From the NCBI GenBank assembly GCA_035252155.1, contig DATFDL010000101.1, forward strand, positions 1-10,203: a stretch of DNA of 10,203 bases, given 5' to 3'. This DNA is from JAICLL01 sp035252155. Lineage in GTDB: Bacteria; Planctomycetota; Planctomycetia; Pirellulales; JAICIG01. The translations under genes and the position numbers were made by a program. The notes under the pieces are model-generated. The model was not told where the DNA came from, searched no databases, and was given only the letters and a program-made list of their open reading frames with translations. This document shows, piece after piece, positions 6,782 through 10,203 of this stretch; position 1 is the stretch's first letter, and each line of letters opens with the position of its first letter.

Positions 6782-6856
6782 TGCGGTGGGGCCCGTGCTG
6801 GTACGGGTAGGCGGCTGTTAACCGCCCCGACGCAGGTTCGATTCCTGCCACCGCAG
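6782..6856 (+). tRNA. tRNA-Asn(GUU)
   Basis: The acceptor TGCGGTG pairs fully with CACCGCA and the discriminator is G, as in bacterial tRNA-Asn. The anticodon stem GGCGG/CCGCC is perfect and the loop CTGTTAA gives GUU. The T-arm is GCAGG/CCTGC. The D-stem is GCCC/GGGT. Confidence 0.93.
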
Positions 6857-6860
6857 CTTA

Positions 6861-6970
6861 GCAGTAGGCACACTCCGTGTGCCGCGACTTGGGGCATATT
6901 CGCGCAGTTCCGCAGCAGCAGATCAACGTCGATCGGGCGAAAGCCGCGGCACACGGAGTGTGCCTGCTAC
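6861..6970. repeat. Palindromic REP-like element between tRNA-Asn and tRNA-Gly
   Basis: The left arm (6861-6888) and right arm (6941-6970) are inverted copies with few mismatches. Each holds the perfect hairpin GGCACAC-TCC-GTGTGCC. The arm pattern GTAGG...CTCCGTG...CCG matches that of the 2012 and 5022 elements in shortened form. A related element lies at 7883-7991. Confidence 0.75.
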
Positions 6971-6973
6971 TTT

Positions 6974-7045
6974 GTGCCCTTGGCCGAGCGGCTGAGGCGC
7001 CAGCCTTCCAAGCTGGCCAGGCGAGTTCGACTCTCGCAGGGCACT
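6974..7045 (+). tRNA. tRNA-Gly(UCC)
   Basis: Acceptor GTGCCCT pairs with AGGGCAC and the discriminator is T, the Gly identity base. The anticodon stem CCAGC/GCTGG is perfect and the loop CTTCCAA gives UCC. The T-arm is GCGAG/CTCGC and the variable region is 4 bases. The D-arm (GGCCGAGCGGCTGAGGC) resembles that of Ser/Leu tRNAs. Confidence 0.9.
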
Positions 7046-7054
7046 CTCCGTTAT

Positions 7055-7125
7055 TCGGGGATCGGCTAACGGTAGGCTGCCTGTCTTTGGAGCAGGTTAT
7101 GGAGGTTCAAATCCTTCTCCCCGAA
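7055..7125 (+). tRNA. tRNA-Gln(UUG)
   Basis: Acceptor TCGGGGA pairs with TCCCCGA; discriminator A. The anticodon stem CCTGT/GCAGG encloses CTTTGGA, giving UUG. The T-arm is GGAGG/CCTTC with TTCAAAT. The D-stem is short. CT follows the discriminator. Confidence 0.9.
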
Positions 7126-7161
7126 CTTTCACGGCGATGGCCGTGTCCGATCAATATGCGA

Positions 7162-7255
7162 TCCGGGGCAGTTGCTGCTGGTAGTGACGCCTGGCTCCGG
7201 GCACCGTGCGCAGCATGGTCGCAGGAGGTCGTTGGTTCGATTCCAACCCCCGGAA
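7162..7255 (+). tRNA. tRNA-Arg(CCG)-like gene with hairpin insertion in the anticodon loop
   Basis: The acceptor TCCGGGG pairs perfectly with CCCCGGA; discriminator A; D-stem GTTG/TGAC with GG in the loop; T-arm GTTGG/CCAAC. The 5' half of the anticodon arm reads CCTGG CTCCGG, which matches the loop of bacterial tRNA-Arg(CCG). The 3' half GCAGG with variable AGGTC appears only after 19 extra bases (about 7202-7219), containing hairpin ACCGTGC-GCA-GCATGGT (7203-7219). The insertion would sit near position 37/38. With it removed, the stem is CCTGG/GCAGG with one G·G mismatch. The same block interrupts the gene at 6647. Functionality is unknown. Confidence 0.65.
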
Positions 7256-7345
7256 CTTTTTGAAGTCTTTGACGAGTGGAGGTCATCCGGCCGGATAAGG
7301 AGTATTGGCTCGGTAGGCAAGTGGAACGCCACACGACCGCAACCG

Positions 7346-7521
7346 TTGGATTTTTTGAGGCATGGCTCGGGCGTTCAATGGTAGTTTGATCGACGCAGTT
7401 CGTCACCGAATGAGAGACGAGCGGATTGCAGTCAAGCCCCTCCTGAGATGCGCGGTGGATTCAGCATGAACGACGTCGCATTGACCATTGAACGCCCGAG
7501 CTTATGCCTTAAAAAATCCAA
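7346..7521. repeat. Long inverted repeat containing a tRNA 5' half
   Basis: The left arm (7346-7382) and right arm (7484-7521) are inverted copies over about 37 bases with three differences. The inner 18 bases (GCTCGGGCGTTCAATGGT) and outer 11 (TTGGATTTTTT) match exactly. The inner part looks like the acceptor and D-arm start of a tRNA, but no matching 3' half (CCGAGCC) is present. The 101-base centre has no tRNA T-arm. It lies in the 279-base gap between Arg and Asp tRNAs, which otherwise holds only a D-arm-like fragment near 7313-7331. Confidence 0.75.
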
Positions 7522-7534
7522 GGCCGTAGGCCAG

Positions 7535-7609
7535 GTCCTCGTGGAGCAGCCAGGAGTGCTCGCCTGCTTGTCACGCAGGAGGTCGCGGGTTCAAGTCCCG
7601 CCGGGGACG
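7535..7609 (+). tRNA. tRNA-Asp(GUC)
   Basis: Acceptor GTCCTCG pairs with CGGGGAC and the discriminator is G, as expected for Asp. The D-stem is GAGC/GCTC. The anticodon stem CCTGC/GCAGG is perfect and the loop TTGTCAC gives GUC. The variable region AGGTC and T-arm GCGGG/CCCGC are canonical. Confidence 0.95.
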
Positions 7610-7613
7610 CTCA

Positions 7614-7688
7614 GTAGCTCCGACACTCCGTGGCGGAGACGCGGTCGCCTTTGGCGACCGCCTCCCCGTCACGGAGTGCCGCGGCTAC
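7614..7688. repeat. Near-perfect 75-bp palindrome between tRNA-Asp and tRNA-Leu
   Basis: Two arms of about 36 bases fold back over a TTT loop (near 7650-7652); the inner CGGTCGCC/GGCGACCG is perfect and the arms carry CACTCCGTG/CACGGAGTG and end in GTAGC/GCTAC. It belongs to the same GTAG...CTCCGTG family as the other spacer palindromes. In an RNA it would form a very stable hairpin five bases after tRNA-Asp. Confidence 0.8.
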
Positions 7689-7692
7689 TCGC

Positions 7693-7766
7693 GGCGCGGT
7701 ACGCAAACTGGCAAAGCGGCCAAGCTCAAACCTTGGTGAATGTCGGTTCGATTCCGACCTGCGCCA
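7693..7766 (+). tRNA. tRNA with Leu anticodon (CAA) but short variable region
   Basis: The cloverleaf is complete: acceptor GGCGCGG/CTGCGCC, discriminator A, D-stem CGC/GCG, T-arm GTCGG/CCGAC. The anticodon stem CCAAG/CTTGG encloses CTCAAAC, giving CAA (Leu, UUG codon). The variable region is only TGAAT, while bacterial tRNA-Leu normally has a long class II arm. The D-arm is nearly the same as in the gene at 8403 (ACGCAAACT...GGCAAAGCGG), so the two are related. The charging identity is doubtful. Confidence 0.75.
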
Positions 7767-7792
7767 CTCAGCTACGGCAAACAAAACAACAT

Positions 7793-7874
7793 GCGTCGGT
7801 TGGGCATTGGCAAGCTCAAGTGGTTGTAACCCACCCGCCTTCGGGCTTTGCAGGTTCGACTCCTGCCCGGCGCA
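7793..7874 (+). tRNA. tRNA-Tyr(GUA)
   Basis: Acceptor GCGTCGG pairs with CCGGCGC; discriminator A. D-stem GGGC/GCTC. The loop TTGTAAC gives GUA, closed by AGTGG/CCACC with one A·C mismatch at the base. A long variable region (CGCCTTCGGGCTTT) forms the class II arm proper to bacterial tRNA-Tyr. T-arm GCAGG/CCTGC. Confidence 0.92.
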
Positions 7875-7882
7875 CTCGCATA

Positions 7883-7991
7883 GTAGTAGGCACACTCCGT
7901 GTGCCGTAACCTTGGGCCCTTTGACGTTGCGCTCCTTGAAGTTGGGGATCCATCGGCGCGCGGCAACGGCACGGCGGGGCGTGCCTGCTAC
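7883..7991. repeat. REP-like element between tRNA-Tyr and tRNA-Glu, one arm degraded
   Basis: The left arm (7883-7906) carries GGCACAC-TCC-GTGTGCC preceded by GTAGTA. The right arm, ending in GCCTGCTAC near 7991, is an inverted but diverged copy. It is the counterpart of the element at 6861-6970 and sits in the same place relative to the following tRNA, 3 bases upstream. Confidence 0.65.
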
Positions 7992-7994
7992 TTT

Positions 7995-8067
7995 GGCCCG
8001 TTCGTCTATCGGTTCAGGACACGAGCCCCTCAAGCTCGGAAGGCGGGTTCGATTCCCGCACGGGTCA
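7995..8067 (+). tRNA. tRNA-Glu(CUC) with C33
   Basis: Acceptor GGCCCGT pairs with ACGGGTC (one G:U); discriminator A. D-arm GTC...GAC and overall look are Glu-like. The anticodon stem CGAGC/GCTCG is perfect and encloses CCCTCAA, giving CUC, but position 33 is C, not the near-universal U. T-arm GCGGG/CCCGC. The discriminator is not followed by CT here. Confidence 0.85.
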
Positions 8068-8076
8068 TCGTGAATG

Positions 8077-8172
8077 CGCGGACGAAAGACAACTTCGACC
8101 ACAAAGTTCCTCTCCCTCCGGGAGAGGTCAGGTGAGGGCCATGAAAACTGCCGAAGTTGTTTTTCGTCCGCG
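8077..8172. repeat. Inverted-repeat element, CGGACGAAA type, copy 1
   Basis: 21-bp terminal arms (8077-8097 and 8152-8172) are inverted copies with one mismatch. The centre holds the hairpin CCTCTCCC-TCC-GGGAGAGG (8109-8127) followed by AGGTGAGGG. A second copy is at 8751-8839. The tRNA-Leu(CAG) gene starts 3 bases after the element. Confidence 0.8.
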
Positions 8173-8175
8173 AAT

Positions 8176-8259
8176 GACCAAGTGGTGCAATTGGAAGACA
8201 CACGACGCTCAGAACGTCGGCCCCTCGTGGGCGTGGGAGTTCGAGTCTCCCCTTGGTCA
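8176..8259 (+). tRNA. tRNA-Leu(CAG)
   Basis: Acceptor GACCAAG pairs with CTTGGTC; discriminator A. The anticodon stem CGACG/CGTCG is perfect with loop CTCAGAA, giving CAG. A class II variable arm GCCC-CTCGT-GGGC is present, as expected for Leu. T-arm GGGAG/CTCCC. This is the only canonical Leu gene in the array. Confidence 0.95.
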
Positions 8260-8265
8260 CTTTGA

Positions 8266-8334
8266 CGCAGGTGGGCCAGTGCCCAGCGAAGCCTCATAAG
8301 CTCCGCGCGCCGGGTGCGACTCCCGGACCTGCAA
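8266..8334 (+). tRNA. Initiator-like tRNA-Met (CAU) with aberrant D-arm
   Basis: CGCAGGT and ACCTGCA pair except for C1·A72, the mark of bacterial initiator tRNA; the discriminator is A. The anticodon loop CTCATAA gives CAU. Departures from normal: the D-arm is about 5 bases short and folds only as GGGC-CAGT-GCCC without the D-loop GG; the anticodon stem lacks the three G:C pairs of initiators and has an A·C mismatch (GAAGC/GCTCC); and the T-loop is TGCGACT instead of TTC. It is 69 bases long. It may be a decayed or specialised initiator. Confidence 0.6.
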
Positions 8335-8402
8335 CTTGAACGGCAAAATCAAAAAGCAAAATGCAAATCCGACCAAGTAAAAATGGCGGAGGCTCAGGTC
8401 AT

Positions 8403-8479
8403 GGCCGGGTACGCAAACTTGGCAAAGCGGCGAGGTCGAGAGCCTCGTGAGTTTGTGGGTTCGACTCCCACCTCGGCTA
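8403..8479 (+). tRNA. tRNA with Leu anticodon (GAG), C33 and short variable region
   Basis: Acceptor GGCCGGG pairs with CTCGGCT through two G:U pairs (first and sixth); discriminator A. D-stem CGC/GCG and D-loop nearly match the gene at 7693. The anticodon stem CGAGG/CCTCG is perfect and encloses TCGAGAG, giving GAG, with C at position 33. The variable region TGAGTTT is too short for a class II tRNA-Leu. T-arm GTGGG/CCCAC. Confidence 0.7.
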
Positions 8480-8488
8480 CTTGTAAAT

Positions 8489-8560
8489 GATCCCGTGGTC
8501 CAACGGCGACGACGCTTGGTTGACGTCCCGGAGACGATGGTTCGATTCCATCCGGGATCA
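8489..8560 (+). tRNA. tRNA-Val(GAC)
   Basis: Acceptor GATCCCG pairs with CGGGATC; discriminator A; T-arm GATGG/CCATC. The best anticodon stem is CTTGG/CCCGG with one T·C mismatch, enclosing TTGACGT, giving GAC. An alternative fold (GACGC/ACGTC with loop TTGGTTG, anticodon GGU, Thr) fits the length less well. No CT after the discriminator. Confidence 0.8.
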
Positions 8561-8563
8561 CAT

Positions 8564-8634
8564 GGGCTGCTCGTTCAACGGGAGGATGCTTGGTTTGCAC
8601 CCAGGAGATCGGGGTTCGATTCCCCGGCGGTCCA
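8564..8634 (+). tRNA. tRNA-Ala(UGC)
   Basis: Acceptor GGGCTGC pairs with GCGGTCC using two wobble pairs; discriminator A. The anticodon stem CTTGG/CCAGG encloses TTTGCAC, giving UGC. T-arm CGGGG/CCCCG. The D-stem is weak. I see no G3:U70 in the usual sense except that position 3 is G and position 70 is T, which is the AlaRS identity pair. Confidence 0.9.
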
Positions 8635-8650
8635 CTTGATAAATGAAAAC

Positions 8651-8738
8651 GGAAGGTAGGCGGATACGGCTTGCCGCGCCGCTTTGCTAAAGCGGTTCCC
8701 TGGAACATGGGATGAGGGTTCGACTCCCTTGCCTTCCG
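8651..8738 (+). tRNA. tRNA-Ser(GCU)
   Basis: Acceptor GGAAGGT pairs with GCCTTCC; discriminator G as in Ser. The anticodon stem CCGCT/AGCGG encloses TTGCTAA, giving GCU. A class II variable arm (TCCC/GGGA) is present. T-arm GAGGG/CCCTT. 88 bases. Confidence 0.94.
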
Positions 8739-8750
8739 CTGGATGAGGAG

Positions 8751-8839
8751 CGGACGAAAACAACTTCGACCTACAGATACCTCTCCCTCCGGGAGAGGCA
8801 AGGTGAGGGCTAATAAAATTGCCGAAGTTGTTTCCGTCC
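8751..8839. repeat. Inverted-repeat element, CGGACGAAA type, copy 2
   Basis: Arms at 8751-8768 and 8823-8839 are inverted copies with one mismatch, and the centre again contains CCTCTCCC-TCC-GGGAGAGG and AGGTGAGGG. It is a slightly shorter relative of 8077-8172 and again lies just upstream of a tRNA gene (Arg, 8850). Confidence 0.8.
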
Positions 8840-8849
8840 CTCCGTAGCT

Positions 8850-8921
8850 GCCCCGATGTTGAAATGGACATCATGCCCTGCTTCTAACTGGGCGTTCCGG
8901 GTTCAAGTCCTGGTCGGGGTG
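8850..8921 (+). tRNA. tRNA-Arg(UCU)
   Basis: Acceptor GCCCCGA pairs with TCGGGGT, with G1:U72; discriminator G. The anticodon stem CCCTG/CTGGG has one T·T mismatch and encloses CTTCTAA, giving UCU. T-arm CCGGG/CCTGG with TTCAAGT. The D-stem is weak (3 bp). CT follows the discriminator. Confidence 0.88.
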
Positions 8922-8927
8922 CTTGTG

Positions 8928-8962
8928 AGGGTTCAGGGTTCGGGGTTCAGGGTTCAGGGAGA
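8928..8962. repeat. GGGTTCA heptamer repeats upstream of tRNA-His
   Basis: Four imperfect tandem copies of GGGTTCA (one with GGGTTCG). Two more lie just after tRNA-His (9066-9080), and inverted copies (CCCTGAATCC) lie at 9141-9150 and 9181-9190 just before the HNH gene. Confidence 0.75.
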
Positions 8963-8982
8963 GGAACCTTCGGCTCGTATAT

Positions 8983-9057
8983 GGTGTCTGTGGTGTAGCG
9001 GTTTCTGCACGCCCGGCTGTGAACCGGATGGTATGGGTTCGACTCCCGTCAGACACC
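8983..9057 (+). tRNA. tRNA-His(GUG)
   Basis: Last gene of the array. Acceptor GTGTCTG pairs with CAGACAC, discriminator C, and the extra G-1 (8983) can pair with C73, the hallmark of tRNA-His. The loop CTGTGAA gives GUG, closed by CCCGG/CCGGA with one mismatch. T-arm ATGGG/CCCGT. Confidence 0.93.
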
Positions 9058-9065
9058 CCTGGAAA

Positions 9066-9190
9066 GGGTTCAGGGTTCAGCGGGCCGTCGGTCCGTCGCC
9101 CCCTCGCCTTGTCGCGCCCTCGCCCCCTCGCCTTTCCGATCCCTGAATCCTGAGTCCCGAATCCTAACCTGACCCCTAAGCCCTGAATCC
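9066..9190. repeat. Low-complexity spacer with heptamer and CCCTCGCC repeats
   Basis: Two GGGTTCA units (9066-9080) are followed by CCCCCTCGCC-type repeats (about 9100-9135) and then CCTGAATCC units in inverse orientation (9141-9150, 9181-9190). No gene or clear promoter is visible, although the start of the HNH gene lies at its end. Confidence 0.65.
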
Positions 9191-9191
9191 T

Positions 9192-9785
9192 ATGTCCCTC
9201 AAAGCTCTCCACCGCCCGGCCCTGGTCCTTAACCGCAACTGGCAACCGGTGAACGTCGCCACCGTCGCTCGCGCGCTGGTCATGCTCTTCAATGAGGCGG
9301 CCCGCGTTGTCGATCCGCACGACTATCAGCTCTACACCTGGGCTGACTGGTTGCGGCTGGCTCCGCGCGACGGCGAGCCGTTCGTCCAGGCGGTGAGCAT
9401 GCGGTTGCGCGTGCCGGAGGTGATTGTGCTGGCAGGCTATGATCGGCTGCCCGAGGCGGCCGTGGCCTTCAGCCGGCGGAACATCTTCAAGCGCGATCAC
9501 TACACCTGCCAGTATTGCGGCGTGCAGCCTGGCGTCGAGGAGCTGTCGATCGACCACGTAGTTCCGCGGTCGCAAGGCGGCGCCTCGACCTGGGACAACT
9601 GTGTGCTGGCCTGCGTGGAGTGCAACAAGCGCAAGGCCGACCGCACGCCGAGCGAGGCAGGCATGAAGCTGCGCAAGCAGCCTTGCCGGCCGCAGTGGAA
9701 GCCGCTCTACGCCGCGCACCACGTGCGCGTCGAGAGCTGGTCGAAGTTTGTGAGCGAGGCTTATTGGAGTGTTGAACTCCGCTAA
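9192..9785 (+). CDS. HNH endonuclease family protein
   Basis: This 197-residue protein has a C-terminal HNH nuclease domain. It shows a zinc site of paired cysteines C106-x2-C109 (CQYC) and C141-x2-C144 (CVEC), the catalytic SIDHVVPRSQGG (D121-H122), N136 in WDN and N145 in CNKRKADR. The N-terminal ~85 residues (ALVLNRNWQPVNVATVARAL...) are the segment that accompanies this HNH subfamily in planctomycetes, actinobacteria and others. It would cut DNA with a divalent metal; the biological target is unknown, and the family can be housekeeping or mobile. No Shine-Dalgarno is seen before ATG 9192, but the SLKALHRPALVLN start fits the family. It follows the tRNA array by 134 bases and converges with the gene at 9804. 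Confidence 0.88.
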   Translation: MSLKALHRPALVLNRNWQPVNVATVARALVMLFNEAARVVDPHDYQLYTWADWLRLAPRDGEPFVQAVSMRLRVPEVIVLAGYDRLPEAAVAFSRRNIFKRDHYTCQYCGVQPGVEELSIDHVVPRSQGGASTWDNCVLACVECNKRKADRTPSEAGMKLRKQPCRPQWKPLYAAHHVRVESWSKFVSEAYWSVELR

Positions 9786-9803
9786 GCCGCAGCCAGCACA
9801 AGC

Positions 9804-10031
9804 CTACTGGCTTTGCACGACAAGCTGGCCAAAAACCGAAGGCTCGTTGAGGTGGTACCCCTCAACGAGCTTGAGGTTGTATTCGCCGGGCGGAGCTTGG
9901 AGGCGGTGGTTTGACTTGATGCGATAAGTGAACGGACCCGACCGTTCCGCGCAACCATAACACGTATAGAGGCAAGCGATGCCAGACAGGAACAACAGCG
10001 ACTTCAAGGTGAACTGCTGGCGTCGGAGCAT
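9804..10031 (-). CDS. Small membrane or exported hypothetical protein
   Basis: The frame reads from ATG 10031-10029 as MLRRQQFTLKSLLFLSGIAC and continues for 75 residues to the stop at 9804. It could begin 12 codons earlier at TTG 10067. Basic residues followed by a hydrophobic stretch (about residues 8-24) indicate a membrane anchor or signal peptide. The R-x-QFTLKSLLFL start is typical of short planctomycete hypotheticals. The rest (SGPFTYRIKSN...APPGEYNLKL) may be a small extracytoplasmic beta domain. No ribosome site is evident and no family is recognised. It converges with the HNH gene. Confidence 0.5.
   Translation of the reverse strand: MLRRQQFTLKSLLFLSGIACLYTCYGCAERSGPFTYRIKSNHRLQAPPGEYNLKLVEGYHLNEPSVFGQLVVQSQ
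9842..9870. repeat. Perfect 11-bp hairpin
   Basis: GCTCGTTGAGG (9842-9852) and CCTCAACGAGC (9860-9870) pair perfectly around TGGTACC. It lies 57 bases after the HNH stop and inside the 3' part of the minus-strand small gene. There is no T-run, so it is not a classical terminator, though it could protect the 3' end of either transcript. Confidence 0.6.
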
Positions 10032-10203
10032 GCGGTTAATGTACCGCGCCGCTACCACGGTAACCAATGTGGGTCATTCCACGTGTGTCAGCCCGGATCG
10101 GCGTTTCGGCGAGGCTAAGCGAACAATAAGGAGGACGAAACGGCAAGACCGACATCTGATTTTGCTTGGTGTGTTAGAACCGCCACGAGCCGGGCTTGTC
10201 CCG

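Noticed and set aside
7313..7356. Another tRNA start (GGCTCGG TA GGC...GCC)
   Set aside because: A D-arm-like hairpin is present but no T-arm or 3' acceptor follows, so I kept it only as a fragment within the gap.
7448..8297. Long open frames across the tRNA genes on both strands
   Set aside because: They run through several well-folded tRNA genes and palindromes, and their sequences are Arg/Ser/Pro-rich without domain features. They are by-products of high GC content.
6861..8839. CRISPR array
   Set aside because: The repeated palindromes are in inverted pairs, irregularly spaced and separated by tRNA genes, without regular spacers or cas genes.
10129..10203. AAGGAGG ribosome site and possible gene start at the right edge
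   Set aside because: No ATG, GTG or TTG lies at a usable distance. The final bases (CCACGAGCCGGGCTTGTCCCG) may be the start of another palindromic repeat, but the partner arm is outside the window.

Overview
The window looks like a chromosomal segment of a planctomycete, probably Pirellulales-like. The evidence is the high GC content, a secreted DUF1080 protein, a BNR/Asp-box protein, a TPR membrane protein, a small protein with the 'QFTLKSLLFL'-type N-terminus common in planctomycete hypotheticals, and REP-like 'GTAGGGAACGCC...' palindromes. This assignment is an inference from gene content; there is no rRNA or marker gene here.

Layout. Positions 1-436 (minus) hold the N-terminal part of a BNR/Asp-box beta-propeller protein cut by the window edge. 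Divergent from it, 522-1745 encodes a fusion of a CinA-C-like (PncC-like) domain with a NadD-like nucleotidyltransferase domain. A 456-bp spacer follows, with a terminator, a possible 37-residue basic protein on the minus strand, and a paired REP-like palindrome. Positions 2202-4967 hold a probable two-gene operon: a membrane-anchored TPR protein and a protein with two tandem WaaP/InaA-type lipopolysaccharide-kinase domains. A solo REP-like copy precedes a secreted DUF1080 protein (5167-5826). A 538-bp spacer then carries two terminator hairpins, one very strong, and a structured region.

The centre of interest is 6365-9057: about 20 same-strand tRNA loci in 2.7 kb, with anticodons nominally for Lys(2), Ile(UAU), Asn, Gly, Gln, Arg(2), Asp, Leu(3), Tyr, Glu, initiator-like Met, Val, Ala, Ser and His, plus one unassigned. 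None encodes CCA. In 17 of 20 the discriminator base is followed directly by CT. Several are structurally odd. Two share an identical 24-nt block holding a 7-bp hairpin inside the anticodon loop. Two with Leu anticodons lack the class II variable arm. Three have C where U33 is expected. An initiator-like one has a collapsed D-arm. The spacers carry at least five long palindromes and one ~37-bp inverted repeat made from a tRNA 5' half. The array may be an accessory, mobile or decaying tRNA set; mature RNA is needed to tell which genes work.

After the array come heptamer (GGGTTCA) repeats, an HNH endonuclease gene (9192-9785) and a small minus-strand planctomycete-type hypothetical protein (9804-10031). 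The last ~130 bases hold no gene I can support.
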